Positions 12,712-26,450 of a stretch of 64,000 nucleotides of DNA are shown piece by piece (within the stretch, counting starts at the first letter, position 1; every line of letters begins with the position of its first letter). The translations under genes and the position numbers were made by a program. Location: positions 16,895,001 through 16,959,000 of the forward strand of contig NC_133036.1 of the NCBI RefSeq assembly GCF_048771995.1, given 5' to 3'. The DNA comes from Taeniopygia guttata (taxonomy: Eukaryota > Chordata > Aves > Passeriformes > Estrildidae). The notes beneath the pieces are model-generated. The model saw only the letters and a list, made by a program, of their open reading frames with translations. It ran no database searches and had not been told where the DNA came from.

Positions 12712-15700
12712 ATCTTACTAATGAGGACTTCAGGGGCCTGTGGAATCCATCTGGAGTGGGGCCCATGCTCCCTCTTCAACTTGTCTCACTGGCACTGGGC
12801 AGGATCAGAAATTCTGAGTCCTGACCTTGAAAAGGGGGGTTAAACCACTCATGTGTGCAGGTTCTGAAGAGCTGAGTGGAGATGATATTGCTTAATCCAC
12901 TGTGCTCTCATTCCATGATGCGGTGGTTCATTTTCCTCCTCTTGCTAGGCATGGGGATCTTTCTGGAAATGGCTTCACTGGGGGTTAAATGTTCTTTGGC
13001 TGCTCTTCAGGACAGGCTGGGTTTATTTCTTAGTTTTTTTTAATGAGAACTTAATAGTTTGCTGGTAGCTACATCTGATTTAGAAAACCAGCAAAACACT
13101 GCTGCTGTATGTAATTCTTCCTGTGTGAAAATTGTGTTTAAAATCCGAATAATTTAGCTTATTTCATGTCTGTCTATGCATACTTTTTCTTTGAATGCTC
13201 GATGATTCTATATTTAATTTCTGATCTTTCTACTAGCAGATTTTTTAATTTAATAATACAATAATATGCTTTAGAGCTGCCTGTAATTACTTGGAAGATA
13301 TGACTTCTCTTTGTGTAAGTTATATGTCTGTAATTAAAAGAAGATCTGGCACATATATCTCCAGTTAATAATACTCATGATAATAGAAAACTTGTGTCGA
13401 TTTTAATAGGAAACAACTTTTTAATTTGCTTTTATTGAATTCTCTGTAAATTGACACAAAACTATTTCCCTCCCATTGCACAGTATTTCTTAATGAGAAA
13501 ATTTGATAAAAAAGACAGTTTTAAGTTCTGCATAGTCCTACTTTAAGCACCTTTGCAGAATGTCCCAGGGAGCTGTGCCCAGCCTTTGGGTTTCTCTGCA
13601 GGAAGACAATGCAGCATCTGAAATCAGAAGTTGGTTGAGTGTTTCTGCTCAAGTCAAAACTTGTAATGCTGAAGAATCACGTGTTGCTTAACCTTGTAGA
13701 CACCAGAGATGCACATACAGCTCAAATTCTGACCTTCAACCTTTTGCACAGAGGTGGAATTTTAGATGTTTGTTATCAGTGTGTCCCTCTCCACAGCCTG
13801 AGCAATGAGCTGGGAGTCTGAGAGTCAGAGCTGGTGGATTGAAATCCCCTGTGGCAGATAACAGACCTGAGATAAGGATGGAGTTCCAAGTCCAGTGTGA
13901 CAGCAGAAACTGCAAGAGGGAAAGCAGATTGTAGAGGCTTTCCTACAGCATCACTCCTTTTCCTGACAAATATCATAAAATCATAGAATGGCCTGGCTTA
14001 TACAGTTGTATCCCAAGTCCTGAAACAATTAATTCAGTGTGGTATTGAAGATAAGAGCAAAGGATATTTGAGGGGGACAAGACATATTTTTTAACTGGGT
14101 TTGGTGATCTTGTCTCACTTTTTCTCTACTCTGTGTTTTGCCTTCTATCAGAGACCACATCTTAAATATTAATATTTTAAATCTCCTTGAAACTCTTCCA
14201 AAACTACTGCAAAACTGTGTATTTTTCTTCATCTTAAATCTCAACTAAATCTTTATCTAAAATTTTGGACAGATAATTTTCCACAGTCCTCACTGAATAA
14301 ATCAAAGCATCTGTTTCTTTAGCATTTGATTTTCTTTCTGTTGCAGTCAGGGATGGACCAGCCAAGGGAGAATAGAAGAACATTGATCTCTTTTCTTCCA
14401 CTTGGCTGAGTAAGATCTCTGGTGATGTTTGTTTCTAGGACATAATTCAAAAGTTCAGGAAAATCAAAAATCTTCCCATTTGCTTCAGAAAGCTTTGAAT
14501 ATGGCTTATAGAAGATAATTACACATTTACTTTTTGTGGATGTACATAAATATTAAATCCAGGAAAATATCTGTATAGAATCTTGCTTAATTAAAAATTG
14601 GCTTATACAGATATTGATTCTTTAGCTCAGTAGAAGCAAAACCAATGCCAAGAGTGAAATGATGATGTGTCTTGGGGGGAATATTCTAGCAGAGTATGTT
14701 ATATCAAGCAAGTAAAAAGTAATGTGGAATAAGAAACAGGGCCTGATGTGCTGAGCTCTTTCAATGAACTAGAATGCTGACTCAGATTGTAGAGAATCTT
14801 AATTATTTTTTTAGAGTGGGAGGAAGATCAGCTTAGTACTAGAAAGTGTAATCATATGTAGCTCTGCTCTACCTTTAACAAAGTAAGACAAGATAAATTT
14901 TAGTCATTCTACTTAAAATTAAATTCTGTTGAAACTTAGTGTCTTATCTTTATTAGTGCAATATTTTAAGTCAGAGCAACTCTCTGAATGACTTTGTGAG
15001 ACAGAACAAGCAGAAATCAATCACTGAATTAATAGCTGTATGTAAGAGTGGTTCTTAGTGTCTTCTCAGAACTGTTCTCCTTTAACAATGTCTTTTTTCC
15101 CCTGGAGTGAATAGGGAAGGACTTGCTTGAATGCATCTGTATCAAGTCTATTTTAACATTTTCCTAAATCTGTTGGGTCCTCATCCTCTTCCCTCCATAC
15201 CCTGACAGTGCCCAACTCCATGACAATAAATGAAGTAGGTAAGGTTATGGAAGGGTTTTATGATGGAGGCTGTTGGATCCTCAGGAAATTCTGTCCTGTG
15301 AGGGAAGAGCACTCACAGTCTGAGCTGCAAAGCTTAAAATTACTTAAAATAAATCATACAGAGGCGAGGGAAAGGTCTAGAAGCGTAAAACGTAATGTAG
15401 GTCAAGCTTAGGTATGTTGTTCCAAAATCAGGCTGTAGTGCTTCCATGACCAGCCTTTTCATGGATGAGATCCTGGTATTCTCAAAATTGGTCTTATTTG
15501 GATTTTATCCAATTTCTTAACTTTTACTATTGTTTTTTACCCTCCAAATGTAATAGCTAAGGATGGTAAAATTGATTACCATTGGGGAAATTCACAGATG
15601 CTTCATTAACTGGATTCTCTTTTACTTACAAACAATGCATCTGAATCTCCATATCTTCAGAGATTTTCTTGTGTTCAGTTTCATCTCCTTGTGAGGAAAA

Positions 15701-16407
15701 GATGGAGTTTCATTGCCTGAATCTTCTGTATAAAAATGTTACTGGAAAAGCAGAATATACTGGCAAGTCCCCTACCTGTTGTGTATTGCTTTTTATGATC
15801 GAAACTGTTGGAAACCATGATTTTAAAAAGCTTACATGAGATAAAACCCCAAAAATTTCCCCAAAACAAACCCAAAACCTCAGAATTTTTGGTGGACAGT
15901 GTTTTTTAGCTGGAGAGTAGGCATTGTTACTGAAATACCAAGCAAGTTGTTATTGGTCACTATCTTAACAAAAATATAATCAGGTGAGAAGGATTATCAG
16001 GAATTAATATCTTTTGCCTTTTATCACAAATTATTTAGTATTTAATTTTATTTGATTATGTGATAAAAGCTTAACATCTTTTATTAGCTGAACCTTCTGG
16101 AAAGAAAGCCAAACCCAGCAATACTGTTTGGATCACTTGTTCTACATAGCAGCAATTCTTTGTGGATAAATTTAATTATATCTAAAGAGCTGTCATTAAC
16201 TAGGTGATGGTTTCAAGGAAAAATACATGGACATCCTCACAAGGGGAAGTTATATATGTTTGTTTTTCTTGCAGCAGTAAGAAACACCAAAATATATAAA
16301 ATCAGTTTCTAAAAGCAGTTATTTGTGGCTTGCTTTACCCTGCTGTTGCTCTCAAGCTCTGTCATGTCTGAGAGCCCAAACACTGACTCAAATGCTCCTT
16401 TGGGAAC
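12712..16407. other. Unique non-coding DNA with a CR1 tail remnant
   Basis: No gene seen. A 28-base stretch at about 13972-13999 (ATCATAGAATGGCCTGG type) looks like the 3' tip of a minus-strand CR1; the rest of that element is gone or unrecognisable. A 71-codon frame at 14029-14244 has no known domain. The remainder is AT-rich unique sequence. Confidence 0.5.
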
Positions 16408-17090
16408 TGCCGGAGACCACCTTAGGTTGGGGGTGGCTCCGTGTGGTGGAAAAGTCTCTCCTCCAACCTGTGCTTCCAAAGAAAGGCTCAGCAGTCTCTG
16501 TTGTTTGGTCTATGGTTGTTTATTACAAGTTATCTAAAAGATTTTCTTCTGGGGCTGCTGTGGTTTGCTCACAGCTCAGGCAGAGGCACACACACACCCT
16601 GACATCCTCTCTGACTCCCGACTGCTTCTTCTCTCCCCCTCTACCCAGGGCTGCTGCTGTCTTTTATATGGTACATTGCGTGTTACATGTTTATAGTTTT
16701 TCCCCAATGCCTATTACCTATATTAAATGGTGCTTTTCTACTCTAAACCAATCTGTGAGTGCCAACATCACCAAGAACATGGAGGTAAGGAAGAAGAGAG
16801 AGGGAGGACAGGGCAGGCCCAAATCCCTCCATCTGAAACCTCTGACCCCCATGTACAAAACCAAAACCCCCCTGTACAGCACTCAGAAATTCTTCCCTTT
16901 ACTTTGTGGTTACTTCTACTCTCATATCTAAACTTTTGTGACTTCTTGTTCTTCCTGCAAGGTTGGTAAATCATTCCATGGTTCAAACCCAAAATCACAG
17001 CTGTTTCCAGCTGCTTGCCAGGGTCTCAAATGCTTCTGACCAGGGCCCGGAACCTCCAAAAATGTCTGAGGGACATTTTGAGTTCCGACA
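16408..17090 (-). mobile_element. Solo LTR of an endogenous retrovirus, family A copy 2
   Basis: A 683-bp copy of the family A LTR in reverse orientation. On the minus strand it starts TGTCGGAACTC (17090) and ends CTCCGGCA (16408). The TATA box is at 16662-16668 and the poly(A) signal at 16519-16524, both read on the minus strand. A 76-codon minus-strand frame (16768-16998) in U3 is shared with the copy at 28576 over about 50 residues, but the copy at 12032 has an early stop, so I do not treat it as a gene. No internal retroviral sequence is present. Flanks ATTCCA and GTTCCC (read in LTR orientation) agree at 4 of 6 positions. Confidence 0.85.
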
Positions 17091-19137
17091 TGGAATATTT
17101 TTCCTCATGCGGGTAACATGGATGAGATCAGCAGTTCAGCTGGACCCCCTAATTTGTTGTTCAAATTAAGAAAAAGACAAAGCAGTGTGTCTTTGGGGGG
17201 GACCCTTTTATAAAAGGTGTCTTTTGTGTATCCCATTGCAGTTAAGGCCAATGCTGCTGCTACGAAGCTGACTTGAATTGAACTTAGTTTGAAAGTAATA
17301 AGGACTAAACAAAGCAATTTACTGTACACCCGGGACTTTTGGTAAAAGTGCTGGTTCTGCTGGGTGAACAGGAGAAAAGCAAAGATCTTGGAGCTTCTTT
17401 TTTCATTTGGTCTTTGTCAGAATATTATTTTATTCAATATCTGCTAAATGGCCATTAATTAGCCACCAGGTTTTGCACTTAGTCAGCTGCTCAGGTGTTC
17501 TGCTCAGTCTCTGTCCCCTCTGACTCTCTTCTTGATCTTCTCAGCACCCCTGTGTGGAAGACAATGCTTTAGAAGGCTTATTTTGTCTTCCTCTAAAGAA
17601 GTTCTGCACTGTAATTTATAGTCATTAGGATTACACTTAGAGGGTAAACCCCACAAAGTTCCTGAAATAGCACTCAATTTAATTTGTTTTGTGGCTCTGA
17701 GGAGGAGTTAACTGCCAAATACTACTTAGTCCAAAAACTAGTGTGTTTGAAGCACAAGAATAAAAGCAGCCAGGAGGTGTCGAGGTTTTCACATAAAAAA
17801 AAAGAAAAAAAAAAAGGGGCTGGGGAGTACAAAAGAGAGTGGGGAGGGGGGGTCTGCAGAAGGGAGAGTCAGGTCATTGTAAATGGGGGATGTGCTTCTG
17901 GAAGAGTGGTTAGAGTCACACCTGGAGAGAGGCAAAACAATTCTATGAAAGCTAATGACACTATTGACAGTTACCAAATGTATTTCAGCATTGGACTTGA
18001 TGTGAATACAGCTGAAATGGCTGGTGGCTTTATAATCCCTGAACCTTTTGGGTTTATCCTCTTCCAAACTCTAGTGATTTCCCTTCTCTGAATTGTTTTT
18101 TCTTTGCAATCTCTATCTCACTCTAGGGTTCTCTATTCAAAGCATAAAATGAAAGAGTGGAAAAAAGGAAACTGAATCATTTCACAAGAAATTTATTGCA
18201 GATAGCAATTTAGTAGACTCATTATCCCAGTGTGAGGAAAATATAGTAGAATCCTAAGAAAACCAACACAATAGAAATGCAGTGAATATACCCAGGGATT
18301 GAATAGACAATTTCATAATTTCTCAGTTCAGGTTAATAAAGATCGTAATTCATTTTGCTCTAACAGAATGTATTAAGTAAATGTTAAATGCTAATTAGTA
18401 TCATGCTATTGAAAAAGCAAGAAATATATCATAAGAGATGAGTTCAAACTGGTAGAAATCATTAAGTTTCTGGGTAATTTGGAATGGTATAATGAGGGTG
18501 TTGGCAGAAACCTCAGTAGCAAAAAGGTTAAAAATGCTGGCAAGAATTTTCCAAGCAAGTCTAGTTACAAAATATATCCAGTGCTGAGAGAAAGATGGAG
18601 AAAGGATGGTTTTACATTTTCAATATACATTTTAAGACTGCAGCAAACAAACATGAAAGGCAGTTTGAGCACTGCCAGTGCTATTAACACAGCTTTCTTG
18701 ATTGCAGTAGTTTAAGGTATGCTGTTTCCTGATGGGTGCCTCCCTATATTCCCACTAAACATTTGTTTTGAAATGCAAAGACACTCTGGTAAGTGGAATC
18801 AACAGAGCTGGTCAAAAACAGTGAAAAGAGAGTCATTTTGTTGGACATATTCTAAGGCTACAGAAATCAATAACACTTCAGACAGTGCATTTAGATATAT
18901 GCTTATCTCTGTGGTATATCTCAGATTTTGGCTCAATGGGAGGTGTTTCTGCCATGGATGTGCAGGTCATGCAGTAAACTCTGGTGTCCTGAAGTTGATT
19001 GTGTTTGTTGGCCAGCTTTGACAGCCTAATCTGTGCTCTCCCAAATCTGTGCTCTCCCCACATTGCAAAAGCAGAAATTCTAATCTAGCAGGTGAAGGGA
19101 TCTGTAGGGCATCAATTTATTCTTAAACGAGACATTT
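17091..19137. other. Unique non-coding DNA
   Basis: No gene or repeat family is recognisable. A purine-rich run (17795-17860, AAAAAG and GGGAGG blocks) keeps a 135-codon plus-strand frame open at 17684-18091, but the translation is low complexity there and has no known domain. Confidence 0.55.
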
Positions 19138-19567
19138 CACAGAATCATAGAATGGTTTGGTTTGAAAGGGATCTTAAAATAAGCTCATTCCTGCCCCTGC
19201 CATGGCAGGGACACCTCCCACTGTCCCAGGCTGCTCCAGCCCCAGTGTCCAGCCTGGCCTTGGGCACTGCCAGGGATCCAGGGGCAGCCACAGCTGCTCT
19301 GGGCACCTGGGCCAGGGCCTGCCCACCCTGCCAGGGAACAATTCCTCATTCCCAACATCCCCTCCAGCCCTGCCCTCTGCCACTGGGAGCCATTCCCTGT
19401 GCCCTGTCCCTCCAGCCCTTGGCAATTGTCTCTCTCCATCTTTCCTGCAGCTCCTCCAGGCCCTGCAAGGCCACCCTGAGCTCAGCCCAAAGCTCCTCCT
19501 GTGCAGGTGAGCGATGCCAGCTGTGCCAGCCTTTCCTCCCAGCAGAGCTGCTCCATCCTCTGCTCAC
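19138..19567 (-). mobile_element. CR1 LINE 3' end, young GC-rich type
   Basis: A minus-strand CR1 3' end of about 430 bp. The tail at the left edge reads CACAGAATCATAGAATGG; the body matches 62845-63275 closely over its full length and ends at nearly the same 5' point. It contains only 3' UTR and the last part of the ORF2 region, so it is non-coding. The high similarity between copies suggests fairly recent activity of this subfamily. Confidence 0.9.
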
Positions 19568-22500
19568 CATTTCAAGTTGCTATCCATGCTACAACAATTA
19601 TGAGTTGGTATGTGCTTTTAAACTTACCTTTTACTTTGGGAGTTTCTATTCAGCAAAGTAAAATAGCTTTACTTCTAGTTCTCCAGCTCCTCTGCCGTGT
19701 TCATGTGTGATCACTGCCCTAAATCCTTTCCTGTCACATATTCTGACTTATAGCCCAAAAACTTCGGCATTTGATGCTTCCTGCGGGTACCACCTGCAAA
19801 TCTAATTTCAGGCTTGTGGTGAGCAAAGGACTGCTCATGTTCATTCAAGGATTTCACTTTAGTGCTCGACAGGCTACATCCATGCAATTGTTTGCTTAAA
19901 CTCTGGGTTTGACTGACCTTTTTCAGCCTGTGGATGGTCTGGAGAGTGTTGAAGAGATAACTCAGTGACACAGAAAGCAAACTGTAGGAGTGCAGTCTGA
20001 TGTCTAATAAAACTGACAAACTAGGCAAAAAGTGGATGCTCTTCCTCAGCTCATTATTTTAAAAAAGGAATAGATGACCTTAATCTTTCCTCTGTCTAGA
20101 AGAAAAATGTGTTCTTATAGTTAGTTATGTTAACTACTTGCCAGAGTAACTTTGTACCACCCAAAGACCTTGTAAACCTTTCCTAAACTGAGCTATTGAA
20201 ATGCACTTTTAGATAGACTTCCTGAAATGGATTTGTATTTGTACTGCTGATGCATTCAAGAGAAGTTATTGAGTCCTTCAGTGCCTCTTTACCCATTCAC
20301 TCAAACCGTGCCATAGAAAGGCTTTTCCGGGGCTAATGCTGTATTTTCTGTGAATATATTTTTATAAACTCATTAAAATTACTTTTTATGTGAGTGCTCC
20401 TCTTTGGGGATGAGATTTTAAAAGGTCTTCTGCTTGAGAACAGCAGGGAGAAAAATAAAAACCATTTAACAGTGCACCAGCTTTGGCTCTTTTCTGTACA
20501 ATAAAGCATTACAGAAATGAGGAAAACTTGTACCAAACCAGGTGCTTCAGAATGTGAGATGGGGTTCTGTATGTGACAAAAATGTGGGGAAACTTACTGT
20601 TGTTGCTGTGCTGCTGCAGCATTAAGGATCTAATTTTAATTGAATTTCCATGTAATGATGACTTCAACAGTAATTTACTAACTTTAATTAAAATACTTTC
20701 CAGCTAATCTTTGGACATTATCCCTTTAATTATAAAAGGCATCTGTAATATTAATAGCCTTGGAGAGTGCCTTATTTGCTTTAAAATGTAGGTGCATGTA
20801 CAATTAAACTTTTGCCATGTTTCACTGTGTTCTGGGCAGGATCAGTGACCATTATGCATTACAAGGTTTACAGAGCTGTGATAATGAAGCAAATTTGTGC
20901 TGAAAACCTGTACTTCAACGGAGTATTAAAGCTCATTAATTTCATTAGCTGAATGTATCTTTTTCGACATAATTTTAAAGAAATCTTGCAACCCATGTGA
21001 GAATACTCTGGCACTGCAGAATGGACCAATTTGTTTAATAGCTCTGACTTCATGGCAAATAAACATTTTCACATGATTAGTCTAATAGTGTGCTAAGACA
21101 GGGTTTTCTTTCAAAGTTTGGCATTTTCTCTTTTGCATATTTCTTAACTGCATTCAGCAGTGGCAAGTTATATTCTACATCATTAGAAACCAGTAGAATC
21201 TCAAGAAATGCTATTGCTTGGTACAAAACAAATGAAGCTCAGAGTTGCACAGAGCAGGCTGGAGCAAAGCTGTAATTTGGGATGGTAGGACAAATCAAAC
21301 TGGTGGTTGAGGAGCCTGGAGCTGGCTGCTTTCAGCTCAGTTCTTGTGCTACTCTTGCAGCTCTTTCAGGCTTCAGTTGTTGCATTTACCATGGATATGA
21401 ATTGGAAAATTTCAGTCTTGTGGAACTGCTGTTCTAGTCCAATGTCTTTCTTCTGACCTCTTGTGTTTCCTGAAGTAAGAGAAGACCACAGCTCTTTACA
21501 CAACCTTTCCTGTCAGAAGCAAAAGTTGCTTTGTGTTTTTGAGGGTGCTGTCCTCTGTGCTATGGGGGTGGCTCTGTCCAGCAGCCACAGTGGGGGATAG
21601 CAGAGCTGACTCCTCTTGAAGGCTGTCTCCAGATTTATGTGGGTGCCTGTTAGGCTTTGGTTTATCTTCTCAAGAGTTTTGTATCAGCAATGAAAGATGG
21701 TTCTCTAAAGGATGAGGTTGTGGCATCTGCTCTGGAAGGAGGAGCAGCCCAGGCTCCAATACTGTGTCTAGCATCCCACTGAAGGTGCTGGTATTGTCAG
21801 GAAGCTGATAAAAGCTATCAGAATTTAACCTGAGTCAGTCTCCCAGAGATTGTACAGCCTCAGCCACTTAAGCAGTTCTGTTGCTTTACTGTTATTCCAA
21901 GAAATACTTGTTTTACTAAAATAACATTCTATTGGTGACATTAAGTGCTGCAATTAAGGACTGAAAGTGTCTAAATATCATTTCTTTGATAATGCACTAT
22001 TACATAAATATTTTCCCTTCTTTTTCTCTTTAATGTGAGTGAGATCTAAGTGTTTGGTTCTCTAAATTTAAAAAAAATCTCTATAACCCAGCTGTGTAGC
22101 TAAAAGTACTTATTAGAAATTGTTGCCTTCATATCTTCCACATGTTAATGTTTATTTACATTAAGAGCTAAAACCAAAGAAACCCTTCCTGTTAAAGTCA
22201 TGACAGATTACTCTGAAAGAGATTAATCTTGCAGTGCCAATATGGTCCAAACAAGGGTTAGGTTTGCTGTGAGCTGAAGAACTCTATCCACTCAGTTACT
22301 AAAAATGTACTCCCCACAAATAAACACAACACTTTACTTTTAGACAAGTCCCATATTTGTTCTGTATGTAAGGAAGCAATTTAAGTAACAACTTGATCAT
22401 TATAATGATCATAATTCATCCTAAGATTGGTTTAGCTAATATTAACTCTAAGCCTCCTTCCGTAGCTGTTGTTCATCTGGAGTAAGACCCTTCTGTACTG

Positions 22501-24732
22501 TCTGAATTCTGGTTCAGTTTCTGCCAGATCATTCTCCCAGCTGGTTCTGAGGTTTGGTACTGTGCATTGCCAGAGATGTCCCTTTCTTATCTGCAAAGTC
22601 GCTATTCTTGCTCAATAGGCAGAAGACAAAACAAAAAATTCAGTCGAGCTTAAAAGTTTCAACTGTTTCTAAAACAAGGTAAAAGTTCAGTTTGCAATTA
22701 TGAAAAATAAGTTAAAACATGATCCCATATTTAATCCTATCAAATAATGGCAGTATATTTTTTCATTAAAATTATAGAACTGTTATTGCTTTTATCTCAA
22801 GAGGGCAACTGAAGGAGTTAAGATAAGGAAAATGCAGCCCCTATTATTTTCCTTAGCATTATATTCAAATTCTCTGCATTCGTTCCACACACAGAGCAGA
22901 GCACCAGTTACAGAAAGGACAAACATCTTGGCACAAGGTGTAAGGAGCAGCCAAAACTGAGATGAGTGAGGAAAGCCTTCATCAAGAGTGACACTGGCAA
23001 CTCCTGGTGCTCACCCAGAAAACTATTCTGACATTTTGGTTCTTTCCTTAATCGGTATCTTGAGGCCCCTAAGGGTTTTGTGTAAATCTTGTATCCTGGC
23101 TGAGAAGGGTTTGCATTCCAATACCTTTTCCCTGAACTGCATTGTTTACCTGTTTTTGTTGAATTGTAGGTGTGGTTGGGTTTTTTCCCTTCTTTTCCAG
23201 ATTTGTCTGCTGTAAACTACAATACAGCATTTCCCCTGATTTACACAGCCAGGAGAAATCCTCAACCAGAAAGCAATTGTTGTTAATTAGTATCACACTG
23301 CCTTAAAGAAGAGTTGTTGAGTCTTTTAATTTTGCATAGTTGATTTTATTTCAATGTCCCTGCAGACTGCTGTCTCCATGAAGTTTAATGATGTTAATGA
23401 TAGTAAAGTCATTTGCAATTACTGTGATACAGCTTTGGTTAAGACAAGCTAAAAGGAGAATTGAGCTAGAAACTGGTGATCCTCTCCTTATTCAGTAGTT
23501 GCTTTTATTAGCTAACATAGTGCAAGGTGTCTATGAATGACTTGGGGTAGTAAGTTTGGATATTTACCTAAAATTAATCAATCACTTGACCTTTCTGACA
23601 CAGACAATATTTCACAGTGGTAAAACTGTGGGCCAGGCTCTCTGCTTCACTTAAATTGATTTGACCTCACTGGAGTCTATTAGTTCTGCTGCTTCAAAGT
23701 GACATCAAGTCTCATTATCTTCCATGGAAATATTCAGCCATGTCCTGATCTGTTTTGAATAGAAACCCACTTGGCACAAGAAAGATCTTGTCCCACCCTC
23801 TCTCTCATGCTTCATAATTTTGTTTTTGAAGATCTTAACACTGCTTCTATTGCTGTATTCCAAAATTTTTGTTATGAATAGTCTATGCTTTGAAGGGGGC
23901 AGAGGTGAAAATACAAGGCAGCATATGTTATATTTGCATTCTTTTTAATGTTCAGACTTCTTTTGACTACAAAATGAAATGACAGGGTTTCCACACACTG
24001 TGGCTATTTGTAGAAGTAATGTTGACTACAGTTTACTGTGAAAGAAAACCAGAGAGAAACAGCTCTCTGGAGTTGTTGAAGACAAAAATAGAAGTTTTTT
24101 TTCAATCTAACTGCAAAGTCTTGCTGATGTCCTTACCCATGATTATACTGTTTCTTCTACAATGCTGATATTAAACTTGGGGTTGTGTGGTATCTTGCTA
24201 ACTTCTAATTGCTCTGTCTTTAATGGAGTGTTACTTATTAGGTCTTGCTCTTGATCTTTTCAAAATTATCTGTTTAAACCATCTCAAATGCAGTTATTTT
24301 CAAGACTGAAATAGAAGAGGACAGACTTATCCTATTAGTGCTTAACTCTTGCCCACTACCTCCAGTTGGTGACACGGCTGATTAAACATCATGCATTATC
24401 TAGTGGAAATGACTCCTCACTCTCTCTGAATGTCTTGTTCTCTGTCACCACCTCCAACATGCTGATACTCAGCATTGTGAGGCTGCTTTTTTTCTGCCTT
24501 TTTTTTTTTTTTAAGCCATAGTGTAACCTGAGATAACAGGGAGCCCTTTTGTGTAAAAAGGCTCACGCCTCTAAGAATTAAGAAATTCTGACTGTTCTGA
24601 TATAGAACTCTGTTCCGTGATAGTCATCTTGCCTTTAGGATTTCCAGAGGTTTTGGTTTTATGAAAATCAATCATGTAGTAGACATTTTTATGTCAATCT
24701 TAGCTGAATGGACATTAGTTGCTTAAAAAAAA
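19568..24732. other. Unique AT-rich non-coding DNA
   Basis: No gene or repeat recognised in 5.2 kb. The stretch 20600-21060 is AT-rich with several TAATTA or TTAATT motifs and has the look of a conserved non-coding element, which cannot be proved without alignment. An 18-bp perfect palindrome lies at 22394-22411. A run of 14 T lies at 24499-24512. Confidence 0.5.
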
Positions 24733-24896
24733 CATAGAATCATGGAATCATAGGAGGATTTGGAAGGATCCTTAAAATCATCAAGTTTCATTCCCCTGCC
24801 ATAGGCAGGGACACCTTCCACTATCCTAGGCTTCTCCAAGCCCCATCTAACCTGGCCTTGGACATTTCCAGGGATGGAGTAACTACAGAGCACTTC
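24733..24896 (-). mobile_element. CR1 LINE 3' end, old and diverged
   Basis: The left edge carries the CR1 tail (CATAGAATCATGGAATCATAGG), followed by the GGATCCTTAAAATCATC block and the stretch CCATAGGCAGGGACACC. It is truncated within the 3' UTR at about 24896. It is clearly more diverged than the copies at 19138 or 62845, so it is an older insertion. Confidence 0.85.
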
Positions 24897-26284
24897 CTAT
24901 GAATTTGGTGTAATCTGGCCTGGAGCAAGGGATTCATAAAACGCCCATTCATTTAACAGTTGACTGAATAAAGTATGGAATTAATTTTTTTTTTTTTTTC
25001 AGCCTGCATATATCTTCATTTGAAAATCTTTCTGGTTCTTGCAGCCTTGGCAAGATGAAAAGCACTGCCTCATATCTATTAAAAAAACAAAAATGGGACA
25101 TTTGCTTTTGACTTCCAATGTTACAGAGTTTTGAACAAACTGCATTGATATCTTCCTAATTTATAAACATTATACACCACATATTTTTTAATTACCCTGG
25201 GTTTTGATAAGCAATCCTGCAGTGGCTTTTAATAAAAACAAAGAAGCTTTTGTCACTGAGGGCCACTTTGATAATCCACAGCCATCAGATGGGATCAGCT
25301 GGACAATACACCCCTGCTGTGTTCTGCTGCAGGTGTATGTGGGATGGAGGCCTAAAGCAAAGAAAACAAATGCTGGATACTCAAGGAACAGGTCATAGCA
25401 TGGGAAGTGAGAAGGGGACACTGGACACTTAAAATTAGGTGGGCTTTTAGGAGAAATAAACTCAAAAGCTGAAGGCCCCCTTCACACAAGCAATGTGAAG
25501 AGGTTTCAGGATTATTCCAAGACAAATATCTCTTGAATATCCTGTAACAATTCTATATGATGCTTTTCATTTGAATTAGTTTCCCGATCCAACCACTTTT
25601 TCCTTCCAAAGGTCCAGCAAGGCATCTAAAATCATTTGCAGTCAACTATTCTGAGTTGTATAAATATTTGATGACATAAACTCCTGTGGGCGCTGCAATA
25701 ATTATACAAATTGTAATGCTAATCCGTGGTATCAATAATGCCTTTGGAGAAAATAGCATTATATACTTCAGTCCCAGAGAATAATAACAATATTAACGCA
25801 GCGCTGACACTTGGCAGCACTGCCTCTCCAGCCTGTGTTCACTTGGCAATTGGAATTGCAAAGAAGCAGGGAAAGCAGACATTTCTGGCTGCAGTTCTGC
25901 TTCCAGAGTGGCAGAAAGAATTTGGCGTTTAATGATATGCAAAGTGTTGTTCCTGTTTTATTGTAGTATACTATACATGCCTTGGAGCATGACTTAGAGT
26001 AATTTAACAACTGGAATAACAGGCATTTGGGAAGAAACTAATTTCATAGGAAGGCAGATCACAGACACTAGGCTTGTTCATAAAAATGTTGCCTTGTCAT
26101 GCTTTGTGACATTGCACCTCAAGCTAGCAAGAGGATGTGGGGGGCAGCATCCCTCAGTTCAGACTGGATGAGAAAACATCATTACTAGTGGATGTAAACA
26201 TGGCCCCTAACTTTTACAGGCCCACATCAAAGATCAAAAGGTTGCATTTTTTCTTCATTTTTCTCTGGCTGTCAGTCTGGACTC
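24897..26284. other. Unique non-coding DNA
   Basis: No gene or repeat seen. A run of 15 T at 24985-24999 followed by CAG resembles a 3' splice site, but no plausible exon follows. Frames of 60-80 codons at 25188-25432 lie on both strands and have no known domain. Confidence 0.5.
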
Positions 26285-26450
26285 CTGCACAGGTTTTCCT
26301 GTGGCTGCCCCATCCCTGGGAGTGTGTGAGGCCAGGCTAGATGGGCTCTGAGTAACGTGAGACAGTGGAAGGTGTCCCTGCACATGGTAGGGGTGGAAGG
26401 GGGTGGGCTTTAAGGAGGTCACTTCCAGCCCAAACCCTTCTGTGAGATTC
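26285..26450 (+). mobile_element. CR1 LINE 3' end fragment
   Basis: Plus-strand CR1 3' UTR with the blocks GGCTGCCCCATCCCTGG, GTGTCCCTGCACATGG and GGGCTTTAAGG, ending TTCTGTGAGATTC. It is moderately diverged. It meets the minus-strand CR1 at 26447, so the two elements are joined tail to tail. Confidence 0.75.

Noticed and set aside
19092-19661. 189-codon frame
   Set aside because: It lies almost wholly in a CR1 3' UTR. The same peptide appears at the other CR1 copies.
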